A DNA stretch of 64,000 bases, from contig NC_058065.1 in the NCBI RefSeq assembly GCF_020085105.1, forward strand, positions 2,854,218 to 2,918,217, read 5' to 3'. Source of the DNA: Siniperca chuatsi. Its lineage: Eukaryota; Chordata; Actinopteri; Centrarchiformes; Sinipercidae. The notes under the pieces were generated by a model. That model saw only the letters and a program-made list of their open reading frames with translations. It made no database searches and was not told the DNA's origin. The position numbers and the translations under genes are program-made. How positions within the stretch are numbered: the stretch's first letter is position 1; each line of letters opens with the position of its first letter. Positions 1-24,694 of this stretch are shown piece by piece.

Positions 1-85
1 TTATCGACAAAAACGATTAATCGAAAACATAATCGGCAGATTAGCTGAAAATGAAAATCATCGTTAGGTGCAGCCCCATTAAATG
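1..85. repeat. End of a hAT-like teleost DNA element
   Basis: The first bases hold the ACGATTAATCG / TCGTTAGGTGCAGCCC signature seen at the ends of abundant fish non-autonomous DNA elements. Related AATCG-rich fragments occur at 24255-24310, 39338-39400 and 48412-49505. The left part lies outside the window. The superfamily is inferred from resemblance only. Confidence 0.45.
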
Positions 86-1284
86 TCCCTCTCCAGCGAA
101 ATGTCCTGAGCAGATTGCACTTTTCATCCTCATTTGATACAGGTTTTGTCAAAGAGAACATCTATCTTTAGACTGTTTGTCCTTAAATCCCTTAAATAAA
201 ACAGCATTCATGTCTATTCCTAATTTCGCTTGGGGCCCCTGAAAACCCTAAAGGCTCCTGCAGGTCCTCAGACCCCGGTCTGGCCTCCTGTGACAGAGGG
301 CATGACATCAGCAGAGGGCTCAGCGGGCTCAGCGGCTGGGTGTTGGGTGTCGTGTCTCTGTTGGTGAAACCGGACCTTTCGCTGCAGCGAGCCGCTCCGT
401 TTTCCACAGCTGATCTCAGAGCCCGACCTGGCTCAGCACGCGGCCTCTTGTCGGAAAATAAAATGCTCTGTCGTGGTATCTGTAATTTTATATTGTGATA
501 TTAATACACAGATGGCTGACAAATGACAGGAAAAACTAACCCCTTTTAACCAAAACTCCCAGGAACTTTTAGTCCGAGGAACTATTGTTTCCACTGCATC
601 TAATGCTGCGTTCAAGTCCTGTCAGAGTTACTGTAATTACCACTTTCCAACTTGTAAATGCTGCTTAAATCAACACCCAAGTTGTAATTACGACTGAGAA
701 ACTCCAATGAATGAGGTTTGATTTGTCAGACATTTCTGGATTATTAGATGCAAACAAACACATCAGCCAAAGGCGACGTTCAGCACTACAAACCCTTCCC
801 TGACAGTTCATGAACCACTGGAAAGTTCACCTTTTTGGGGCAGGACATAAATTTAGACCCTGGTTCCTTTCGGTGGAAATGCAGGTAGAGTTCCTGAAAA
901 GGTTCCTGGTCATGTGGTACAGTTCCTGCTGTGAAAATGGGTTTTCAGAAAGGTGATGTTGCACAACGAGCCTCTAAAACAGCTTCAGTCTGCGTTTGTT
1001 ATCTTCGCTACACTCACTGTCGCCTGTTCAGCGATATCTGACGTTTTCTGGAAGTTCAATTAAGAAAATCTCTTCATTTATCACCACCGCTCTCTGTGTT
1101 CAGTTTAATGCATAAAGTTTCATGTCTGCTCTCTGGAGGGGTGTTAAAGGGAATTCTGGGAAATGTAGGAAATATAGAATCATTGAGATTGAAAAGCTGA
1201 AATGTTTTGACCTTCACACACACTGATTTTTCTCTTGAGGTTGTGTTTTTTCCCAAGTTGGGGTCCTGCACAGTGAGAAAACCA
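86..1284. other. Upstream intergenic sequence, no gene seen
   Basis: No exon-like reading frame with splice sites and no recognisable repeat stands out. Short open frames on either strand show no domain or family motif. Distal dhh control elements could lie here but none can be pointed to. Confidence 0.5.
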
Positions 1285-2066
1285 AAGTTTTGGCGCGCAG
1301 GTCTGCACGCGCGCACCTGCGCTCCTGCTCATGCGTCTTAACTTGAAGACGAGGGTCCAAAGGACAGGAGTGAGCGCGCGCCTGCCCGGACAGTCTCGTG
1401 GCTCCGTGTTTGTCTGTCCTCTTGGCTGAAGGCTGACAATAAACAGATGAAGGCGGCCGCGCGGCCTGTGCAGCCCCGATGGGAGGAGAGGACAGAGCAG
1501 AGGGCAGGTCCAGCAGGGCGCGGTCTTCTTCTTGTCCCGCGGCACCTCATCTGTACTGTAGTAGGATCTCTTCCATTTCCATTTCTGCCAACAGCCCTGC
1601 GCCACAGGGACGCATTGAGAACAAACCCGAGAGGCAGAAACCGCTGCGGGGACACCCTTTGACCGCCGTGCCCAACAGACGCAGCCAGACTACGCAGCGC
1701 GCGCCTCCGTGTCTGTCTGTAGCCCTTTTCTCACAGCTTCGACACAGAAAGAAAGCTTTGAACCTGCCTGCCAAGATAAACTCACCTCGCCTATTTATGC
1801 CCCTGCCTCCGCGTGCACCCGGGACAGGAGAGCGTCAGCAGCCCAGAGGACAGGTTCAGGTCTTTCCAGCTCGTCTCCAGCGGCGCACTGGCCACTTTTA
1901 CGCGCCGGGAATGGCCACTTTTGGGGACTCGGGAATGAGTCCTGCTCCGTTACCTCCACTCTAAAATTATAAAGGGGAACCCACGCGGGGGGACACGCGT
2001 CAAAAGAAAGACAGTGGTGACATTTTGGCCACCCGCCGGGGGGTTACATACCGGCCCCGGGGCGGA
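1285..2066 (+). promoter_or_regulatory. dhh: CpG-rich dhh promoter and 5' UTR with TATA box
   Basis: The sequence turns markedly GC- and CpG-rich from about 1285 and stays so through exon 1. A TATAAA lies at 1968-1973, about 95 bases before the start codon, so transcription would begin near 2000 with a 5' UTR of about 65 bases. Base composition and the TATA box are seen directly; the start site is inferred. Confidence 0.5.
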
Positions 2067-14503
<12,437 letters not shown>

Positions 14504-14815
14504 GGAAGGAAAAAGGGTAACACGGGTGGACACTTTTATCAAAAAGGAACCTGAACCCCTCACTTTGTAACTGGGATGACCCCAAATACAAGCCTGTAGA
14601 GCTGTACGAGACCACGATGAACCAGCTGACGAGGTGGGAGACGTCCTGCTGAGGCCTGATGGGAGTTTTTCAGCGGGACAAAGAGGGAAGAACAAGCTGT
14701 GAACTGACAGATGAATTCTCCCAAAACCACAGACACAGACAGCAAATATAAGAGCATTCAGAGGCAGAATGAGCTCAAACAAGCGTGGATGTTTCAAAGA
14801 CTTTTGGTGACACTT

Positions 14816-15870
14816 GTATCCTTAAAACACTATGAAACAATAATCCCTTAAAATACCCTTAAAGCCTTAATCTACCCTTGAAAACACAAGTATGGGAGCC
14901 AGAGAACCTTTAATTTGTCCATTAATTTGAAAAACTGAGCCCCTTAAAAACACTTTCATTTCAAAAGCCCTTAATTAACAAATGAAGCAGAGGTACGTGA
15001 CTTCCTCCATAATTAGTTAGTTCTCATTTTAAGGAGTTATTGTTGGGATTTAGGTGATTTAATGGGTTTTCTTTGTGGATTAAAGCGGTAAAAAAAAAAA
15101 AAAAACTTTACCCAAAGCCATCCCCCTTAAATGAAAAATTAAAAACACTTTTTAAGGTATAAATTAAGGGATGGTTTTCATGTTATATGGTCAGTTTTAG
15201 GGGTTTTTCACCACTTACAAAGCCCTTAAACCATACAGATAATCCATTAAACATACCATATTATATTACAGTTAATTATCCACATTACAAATACCTTAAT
15301 TGCATCACTATTGTTGCTTAAATGAATGAAACCTTTAAAATGTACCAAATCGCATGAAAGCCATTCCTGGATTTTCATATTAATTGAAAAATTAAGGTGC
15401 TTTTAAGGCCTGCTGTAAACTGAGGGACGGCTTTCGTGTTGTTTTGGTCCACTTTAAGAGGTTTTTAACCCTCAAAAATCCTTAATCTGTGCAGAAAACC
15501 CATTAAAATCCCTTAATATAATACAATCCATGATTCTATGAATTCATTTACCATTAATCTGGAGTGAACCTTTTGAAATACCTGAAATCTGAGTAAGAAT
15601 CCCTTTAAATAGCGTACACCTGTACATGAACCCAACCTTAAAAAAAAACATTGATAATTAGTTGATTTGTCAAATATGTAAAACATAATGTGTAATTTAA
15701 AGGGAAAGTTATTGGTCAATTTAAATGTGTTTTACCCCTTAAAAAGCCCTCAAACGACGCAGATAATCAATGAAAAGATGTAATATATTACAATGTCCCA
15801 TTAAAACATCTTAATTACTTAAACAGAAAGGGTTTCAAGGTAAACCTTTAAGGGATTTAGTTTCATGGTG
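14816..15870. repeat. Degenerate TTAAGG-rich long-period repeat, left block
   Basis: About 1 kb dominated by CCTTAAA / TTTAAGG words. Higher-order copies can be aligned by eye: segments beginning AATTAAGGGATGG near 15165, AACTGAGGGACGG near 15418 and TTTAAAGGGAAAG near 15696, each followed by a TTT(A)AGGGGTTTTT-like word and then AGCCCTTAAAC-like words. The period is about 250-280 bases. A matching block lies at 16985-18090. Confidence 0.65.
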
Positions 15871-15933
15871 AAGTCCACAGGGATGTTGTTCTCTTTGTAT
15901 GTAACATTACAGCTTTAATACAGCGATTTTTAG

Positions 15934-15939
15934 AATAAA
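15934..15939 (+). terminator. dhh: Possible dhh poly(A) signal
   Basis: First clear AATAAA downstream of the dhh stop, 1.4 kb away. Using it would place the whole TTAAGG repeat block in the 3' UTR. Tentative. Confidence 0.3.
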
Positions 15940-16539
15940 TGATAGAGTGTATTTAAATGTTATTTGTTTACAGAAATCCAATAATGTTTATGAAGTTATT
16001 ATAGGTGAAGAGATATTAAAAAGATTTATTTTTGAAATTAAATTATATGGAAATGAGCTGTGTGTTGTTTCATTTGTTCATTGTCTGATGCAGGTGTGGG
16101 TGACCTGTTGACACGTGAACGCACCTTTACTGACATCTACCGGCTTCCTGTTTGAAAAGCAGGCGCACTCTGCTTCATGTCTGTCATTGTACTGTAAATA
16201 TATCTGCAGCTGATGAATGCGCGTCTCCAGAGGGGGTCAGGACTGATTTAGCCCTCACATCTGACTGGAAGCCGCTCTGTGCGCATAAATAAGGCCGTGT
16301 GTAAAGACAGAAACACACCAGTTGCATGTACGCAACAGATGTCGGCTAATAATAACAACAACCTGCTGCGCCTTTAAGAGGATGACTGAGAGGGAAACCT
16401 AATATCTCTCCATATCGAGCTCAAGTCTCCATCAATTAACAGTAAGAGCCGAGAACAGGACGATATCTGAATCTGTCCCTCTGCTCTGTCTTCCAAACTC
16501 CACCTGCTTTTTGTTGTTTTTTGGTTTTGTCACACATAA

Positions 16540-16734
16540 ACCGGATTAAATTACGCATTGCGCCTTTAAGAAGCTGTCACCGGGATTAGAGTTACGCGCC
16601 GCGAGCCAAGTCGCCCTCCGGAGGGGTTTTACGCACCGTCGGTTTTCCAGTGAAGGGGCTCCTTCAGCGACTGTCTCTCTTCTTCTTCTTCGCTGGTCCT
16701 GACACCGCCGGGGAGCACCTGCACACCGCGCGAC
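16540..16734 (+). promoter_or_regulatory. bin2: bin2 proximal promoter / 5' UTR
   Basis: A short CpG-containing stretch (CGCGCCGCGAG and neighbours) directly before the first coding exon, lying between two repeat blocks. No convincing TATA box. The start site is not determinable. Confidence 0.35.
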
Positions 16735-19700
16735 ATGGCCGAGACAGGGAAAGGGGTCACCGCCGGGAAACTGGCCATCAACGTCCAGAAGAGGCTCACC
16801 AGAGCGCAGGAGAAGGTAAACTTTCCTCTCAGCTGATCGGACCAGGCTCGCGTGGCAGCAGGACACTGTGTCCTCCTGTCACTGTGAAACCTAACCCTCA
16901 ACTTTCTACCTGCAAATACTGTTGATTTACGCACTGATAATGACCCAATGAGGGAATATTCAATGTATTAATCCGCGGATTGCTGTATATCAGGGTACTA
17001 TGATAGGTTTAAGGGGTTTTTTAAGGGGTTAAATGAACCTTTACCTGAACCCAAATTTGGGGTCAACCCTGTGACATTTAACAAAACCACCGCTGAATTT
17101 GCACCATATAATAATGTAAGTAGGCTGTATAACATATTACGGTATTTATATTGGGTTCTGTGCACGGTTTAAGGGTTTTTAAGGGGTGAAATCTCAATAG
17201 CATTGAAGCCATCTATCAACTTAAACCTTAAAAAACTATAGTTTCTCAATCAATCGACTGTAATATATTAATGAGTATTCTGAACAGTTTTAAGAGGTTT
17301 TAGATTTAAATGAACCTCAGAACTGGGGTCAACCTGTAACATTGAACAAGTTTCAAAGGCACCCCGAATTTGCTCTTTAATCTAAGCAAAACCCTTAAAA
17401 CTGGGCAGAAAACCTGTAAAAAAAACCCACATTAAAATAATAATTTTGAACGAATCTGTAAATTAAGGGAAAAGTCATGTGCCTCTTAAGTGTCCAACTG
17501 TCACTATGAAACCAAATCCCTAAAGTTTCACCTTAAAACCCGTTCAATTTACCCTTAAATATCAATTAAGGTACTTTTAATGGGCTTTCTGCACAGTTAA
17601 AAGGTTTTTAAGTTACCAAATAGCCTGAACCCCATCCATTCACTTAAAGGGTCCTTTATATTTCAATCAAGGTGAAAAGCAGAACTGGCTGCAACACAAT
17701 TTGGTATATTTAAGGGGTTTCTATCCCTTAAACCTCCTTTAATCCACACAGAAAACCCATTAAAACTGCAATCTGTAAATTAAACCCAAAGCAACAATCA
17801 CACCGCTGAATTTGCACCTTAATTGAAAAATTAAGATCATTTAAATGTACAAAGTTAGCTGTGCTTTTCATAGTATTTGATAAATATTAAGGGTTAATGA
17901 TGAAATAACACCTTAAATTGATAATTAGGGCATTTGAAAATTCTACTAAATTAAGGGTTTTTCAAATTAAGGTGGTTTCATGGTGATTTAACTTTTCAAA
18001 TTAAGGAATCTTTTGCTACCATTCAAAACACATTGATCTAAATTAAGGTGTGTGTGTGTTTTAAGGGGTATTTTAAGGGGTTCTTGTTTCATAGTGTGTG
18101 CACGTTTGATCACTGCCGAAGTGTTCTTGAGCAAGAAGCTGAACCCTCAACGAGCTGCAGGGCTGAGACTTTCCACTAGAGGGGAACAATGGAAGTAGTT
18201 TGTATTATCACATGGAGCACTGACACATTATAGTATTAAAATCAGGTATGATGATGCATTCATGGTCCTGCTTTACTAGTACAATAATATTACAAGAAGA
18301 AGAAGTCCTTAAATTCATTCAAATAGTCCGTTTCAAGTAAAAGTGCTTTCAGTGAATAAGCAGCAGAATTGGGTTTTCAAAGTAAAAGCTCTGAAGTGCA
18401 GAAGAGAAGAGTTTAGCTAGTTAGTTTAGCAGCGAAGCTACTCTAAATACTCTTCTTTACTGCTTTTTCTACTCCTTATGCTACTACAACAGTACAGCGA
18501 GAAGAAGAAGCTCATCAAAATACACAATTTCAAGAACAGATCTTGCATTCAAAGTTTCAAAAAAAAGTAATAGTAAATAAGTACATGTAGTAAAAAGCAC
18601 CCAGGTATCTAAAGTAAAAGGCTGTTGGGTGGACACTTGGCTGTTTGGGGGATTTTTATGCTTTTAGATCAGTTAAGGAAGGACGGAAAGAGCGAAAGGA
18701 AGTAGAGAAAAGGAAAAAGTACCGAACGAAAGAAGAAAGAATGATAAAAATTCTCTAAAACTCGTTGCAAAATGACGAAAACAGCGCGCGTCAGTGAGCT
18801 GAAATACAAGATGTGTTACCTGACAGTGTTTTGTCACATTTAAAGTCAAACGTTTATTTGCAAACTAACCAGTAACTGCAGGGTTTAAATTAGGATTTGG
18901 ATTGAATAGTAGACTCTAAAAGTGACAGAATGAAACCTGATGAACAGTCTGTGTTCAGCTCTCTGTCTCTGAGTTATTATTGTCTGTCCTAATCACTCTT
19001 GTTGCTTAAGCCTGCTGAGGTTTTACCCTCTAATCACCTCAGTAAAACACCAGGAGTGCTGTCAGTCAGTCAGACAGACATATTCCATATTTAAATAGCT
19101 TATTGTTCACGCTTTCTTTGTCTTTATGCGTCCAAGTTGGTCTTTCTGCTGTCTCTGTTTCCAGTTTAACCCCCAAAAAAGGCTCATAGCTGTCGATAGA
19201 CGCTTGTAACTCTAACCCGTCCTTCCTCAACACTCCTCTGATGAGTATCTGCTCATTCCTCGTGGCAGCTGCACATATTTCAAAAGTTCAGATCCACAGT
19301 CTCCTCCTTTTAAGGTCATTTTTGTCTCTAATTTAGTTCTTAAAGTTTCCTAAAACCGTTAGAAATCCCCATGAGGTTTAGTTAAAGGTGCAGCATTATT
19401 GGGAAATATGGTTATTCGCTTTCTTTCCAAGAGTTGCATGAGAAGTTTGATATCACTCTCATGTCTGTGTGTTGAGTACAGACAGAGCTAGGAGTCAGGA
19501 GGTGATTAGCTTAGCTTAGCATAAAGAGTGGAAGCAGGGGGAAACAGCTAGCGTGGCTCTGTCCAAAGCACCTCTAACGCTCACTAATTAACATGATGCG
19601 TCTGGTTTGTTTAATCTGTGCATTTAAAATCTTACTTAAATAAAAGTACAAAATTATTAACATCAAAATGTATTGTTTTATTTATTTAGCGAATGCAAAG

Positions 19701-22700
19701 TAAAGCAGTTGCCTGCTGATCTGCTGTATGCAGGCTCCATAATCCTCCTGTAAATGTACTTTAAAGTACCAAAATGTAAAAGTACCCATGATGCGAAATG
19801 GCCTTATTATAGAGTAACGTATATTACATCATTGTGTTATAATTAATGATAGATTAATGTGTTCATCACTTTAATGTTGCAGCTGGTAAATGTGAGACTA
19901 ATTTGAATTACTTTATATAAGACTTTATAGTCTTATCTTAACCTTCAGTAATACATAATAATGTTTTTATTGATCATGTTTTGTATTATTAATCTGAATC
20001 TGCAAAGTAACTTAAGTTATTAAATAAATGTAGTGAAGTAAAAAGTACAATATTTCCCTCTGAAATATAGTGGAGTAGAAGTATAAAGTGACAGAAAATG
20101 GAAAGTAAAAGTATGTCAAAATTGTACTTAAGTACAGTTCTTGAGTAAATGTACTTGTTGTTTTCCACCACTATGTAGCACGTCTGGCTTTCATGCAGGA
20201 GAATGGAGTTTTTTTATCAACCATAACAATGATCTTTCCATAATCTCATACAAGTGTTTTGTTGGCTAACCTTAATTATAGTTTACCATCCTTACCTGTC
20301 CTACAAGAAATAGTTACAGCATGTAACTCCCCCTAAAGTCACAAGCCAGGAAGTGATTAGCATTTTAGCATAAAGACAGGAAACAGCTAGCCTGGCTCCG
20401 GAAAGCTTTGTGCACCGAGTTAACAAACAAGATACAACATGTTAATCAGTGATCTTTAGAGGTGTTGTGTATTTTTTGGCAGAGCCAGGCTAACTGTTTC
20501 CCCCCTGCTTCCAGTCTTTATGCTAAGCTAAGCTAACCACAGCCGGACTCCAAGTCTGTAACTAACGCGCATACATGAGATTAATATCCACCTGAACGCC
20601 TCACATGCTGAACTGTTTAAAAGCATAAAGTTTAAAGAGTTTCCACTTTGTTGGAGTTTCTTCCTGCTGCTGTTTCGACCCGTCGAGCGCGATCGATCAT
20701 GTCAGCAGCGCTTGAATGAACTTTAAATAGCAGCTGTAGCTCAGTGCTGAATGAAATAGCATCCATGTGCCACGTTCCTTCGGCCTTAATGTGAGAGTTT
20801 ATTTAGGAGCAGGTTACTGTTGAATCTAGAGGGAAGCTCGAGGCTATCGAGGCATTTTAATTGTTTCATGCACAGTCCTGCGTTTACAGTTTTAGCTGTA
20901 ACATACATGGGATTACATGACACTGCTATTTATCAAACATTCAAAAATCTAACATGCCGGTAATACAAAGAACATGCACAAAAACATCCGTTATAAGTAC
21001 TTCTAGCTTCTCTCAAATAACATGTTTATGTATTTCTACAACTCCATATTTACAAAATCAATATGTTTTTATGTCATTAAACAAAGTATTTAGCCCGAAT
21101 AAATAGCTTCATCGTGAAAAATGCTTCCTGTTGGCTCTGTAATGATTTTTGTTGTAATTTTAAAGGCATTAAAAGCAGGCCTGTAGGTCATTTTATTGTT
21201 TTTAATGGGAATTTGGGTGGTTTATAATGACATAAAGAGGAGTTTATGTTCTGTGATTACACACGTATTTCACCTATTGTCTTGTAAAGGCTGATTTTCA
21301 GATTTTGTAGATCCAGTTTGACTGTTTTTAGGCAAAAGAACATAAATATATTACATTTAAAATGAAGAGAATTTAGTATTTTTAAAATACTCTCTTGTTT
21401 GGTTGGAGTTTGGTTGATCGATGGTCAAACATTTCGTAGGTGGGTGGGGATCTGCTGGAGGAACGTGGACTCATGATCTTAATATTTCTAAAATCTTGGC
21501 TGTGGCCCACATTAAACAGCAGCGAAAAGTATCTCAAAGCCTTGAAATCCAGGAATCGCATACAGATAATTCAAGGTTTCTTCTCTTTCATGGATCTTTA
21601 TCTTGAGGAAATCGACCTGCAGAATGTAGAAAAGTACGAATTTAACTCTTCAAATGCAACACAAAAGCAGAATTTGGCAGCCGGTGTGACAGACTTTCAG
21701 GCGATACTGAGCCCTTCAGCTGGAGTTGCTGGGAGTAAAGAGGAAGGTCAGGGTATCATCTTCCCTCTGAAGGTGGAGGAGGGGAGCGTCGGCTTCAGCT
21801 GTCTGTCTGCTGGCACGCCGCCCTCCACCCTCCACCCTCCACCCTCCGCCCCTCACCTCATCCAACTCTACACTCACTCACTTTATATTTTTACATTCCT
21901 GCTCTCCAGTGAGGAAGCGGTTAAAAAAACGTTTTAAAATTTAAACAGAAAAACCCAGAAATCCTGGAAGAAAATGACTTCTTAACTTTTTTTGTAAAAT
22001 TACAACTTCATCTCATTATTTATACATAACTCTCAAAATGACCGCTCGCAACATCACAACTTTTTTTCAAAATATTATAACTCGAAACAAATCAAAATCT
22101 CAGATTCTTTCCCCAAAGAGTGGCCTTAGATAGACTTTCACCTTCTGTGAACACAGAAGTCGTTATGTGAGAGATGGAAAACTCAGCAGTACGCACTTGT
22201 AGCCTTCCTGTTACTTTGTTGGTGGAGCTAATGCTTTGACAGCAAAGTGTTTTTAAAGATTACAACGGTTGTGTTTTATATCAGAGACGTGAGGACACTG
22301 TACCTGAGACAAGCAGGACCAACTTTGTTTGGTCACGTTGAAGTTGGTTAGAAAAGTGTGAAGACAGACGTCTCAGAGCTTCAATATAAAACCTAACAGC
22401 AACAACCAGCGGGGCTGCTTCACTACGCGTTGGGCTCTAAAAATAGCATGAAATCATCAGTCTGGTGTTTATTCTATGCAACAGTTTGTGATGTAATTAA
22501 AACATGTTGCTCTGCAGACTTTAAAAGACAGATTCAGATTCAGTGTAAAGGCTGGAGTATGCTTGAAACGGCACAGTTTGGAAGCAGTTTCGGACGACCG
22601 CGTCGAAAAGGCAAACGCGCTTTTATCTGCTCCGAATGGCTGCATTCGAGTCGCGGCAAAAACCCGTCGTCATAAAGACGAGAGGCGATGAATCGAACAT

Positions 22701-24661
22701 TTCTCTCTCTCCTCGAAGACATTCGCGGCGTTGCACTCGGTTGTTGAATAGTTGTGTAAAGAACAAAAAAAAAAGAGAGAGCTTGAGAAAAGTTTGAAGC
22801 ATACTGACGCCTTAAATCCTTTAAATGAGACGTTCAAATGTTTGTGTCAGTTTCGTAAGAGGATTCAAGCGGATGATGCTGAAACACGTTGATGTGAAAA
22901 TATTTACAGGAGCGAGCGGCCATGTTTCATTTCATTACTTCTTTGATTTCACTGGAAGTAATAATTTGATTCAGACCTGAATCATCCTGAGCCTCTCCCG
23001 GTGCCACCGTGGTTGTCATAGTGATGTAATGTCACCCGCTCGTGAACCGGTCAGCTGTGCCGCAGAGCATGCTGGGGAAATTCCCCTCAGTGGAATCCGG
23101 ATGAGTGCGGTGACGGAGGAGGGAGGTGGTGAGATGGTGCCCTTTAGAGAGCAGCTGGAGACCCGGAGTGGTGCTGGGAGCCAAAGAGGCAAGACCCCAT
23201 GACACTGACGCCCCCCCCCCTCAGCACCCAAAGGTTTCCACCCCCCTCGACTCCCCAAAAACCCATCAGACCACCTTACCTCACCTTCTTTGAGCCACTT
23301 AGTGAACACTTTTCCCCCTAAACTTTAAAATTCTCCTTAAAAATACTTTAACGCAGCAACAAAATATTTGTTATTAAGTTAAAACGCTGAATCTCCAAAC
23401 TTTTGTTGTGCTCATTCTTTGGTTTTGACAAAGTCTCATAAGCCCCCGATTCATTGCAGCTTCTAGTACAGTCTAGTATGTCTTCTAATACCTGCATCAG
23501 GGTAATAGGAGCACAAAGACCTGCGAACCTGTTTCTATGTTCGTCCTCCATTAAGCCTCTGTTTTTAAAACCACTTTATCAATCAAAGATCAATAAACAT
23601 TATGACTGATAACAGCTCATGGAGCAATAAAGCATATAAAGCCCAAAAAAGAAACTTGAATGAATAAATTATACAAATGTAAAAACAATCATAATAAAAT
23701 AAAATAAAATGCATGTTAAAAAGTATGAGCCCCAGACTCTCAGGGGCCCCAAAGGCCCCCGTGTTCACTGCTTGTAGTAATTTGATTAACTGCAAATGTT
23801 TTCGGCAACATGCACCAATAATACTACAAAATAAAACTGCATGTTTCCTGCTCCTGTGGTCCCGTCTTGTTAAGGATTACTATGTCGATGATTAAAATAG
23901 TTTTAATCATTGTTGGAGGAAGAATTCAGATCCGTTACTTCAGTAAAGGACTATTACACACTGTAAAACACTCTGGTACAAGTAAAAGTCCTGCATTGTG
24001 TTTACTTAAGTAAAAGTATGAAAGTATAATCAGGAAAATGTACCTAAAGTATTAAAAGTAAAAGTACTCAAAGCAGTAAAATGTCCCCTGTTATACTATT
24101 ATATATTATACCATTAGATTATTATTACTGTTTTGTCCAAACCTCAAAATTATTAAAATAATTAAAAGGAAAATCAGCAAATCTTCACATTTGTGAAGCT
24201 GTAAACATGAAATGTTTTTACATGAAAAATGACTTAAACAATAGCAACAAAAATAGTTGCCAATTAATTTTCTCTCAATCGACTAATTGATTAATCGACT
24301 AATGTTTTCAGCTGTACTTGTATAAACTGTTTGAGTAGTTTAATTTATAATAAAACATCTAAAACATAATTTATAACTTTGTATGTTTTGTGTGCCAAAA
24401 TCTAAAATGTCAGATGAATTTAGTGACGTAAAGAGAACAATACTTCCCTCTGAAAATACTCACGTAAAGTACAAGTACCTCAAATTTGTACTTAAGTACA
24501 GTACTTGAGTAAATGTACTTTGTTACATTCCACCGCTGTATTTTACGATTAGTAATTTGAATCCAAAGTTATGAAACCTCGAAGTTTCTCCGCTTGGCCA
24601 GCACACCTGTCCCTCCCTCCCAGGACTCCCAGCATGCTTCACTGCTCTGGGCAGAGCTCAG

Positions 24662-24694
<33 letters not shown>

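Noticed and set aside
1180-1655. Overlapping long frames on the minus strand near the dhh promoter
   Set aside because: GC-rich promoter DNA has few stop codons; no domain or splice pattern is present.
2025-2066. In-frame upstream extension of dhh by 14 codons
   Set aside because: It begins at TTG, and the sequence before the ATG at 2067 has no signal-peptide character. The ATG start puts Cys24 and the zinc ligands at the standard SHH numbers.
21440-21937. 165-codon open frame in bin2 intron 1
   Set aside because: No ATG start, no splice or promoter context, and its end is a simple CCACCCT repeat.
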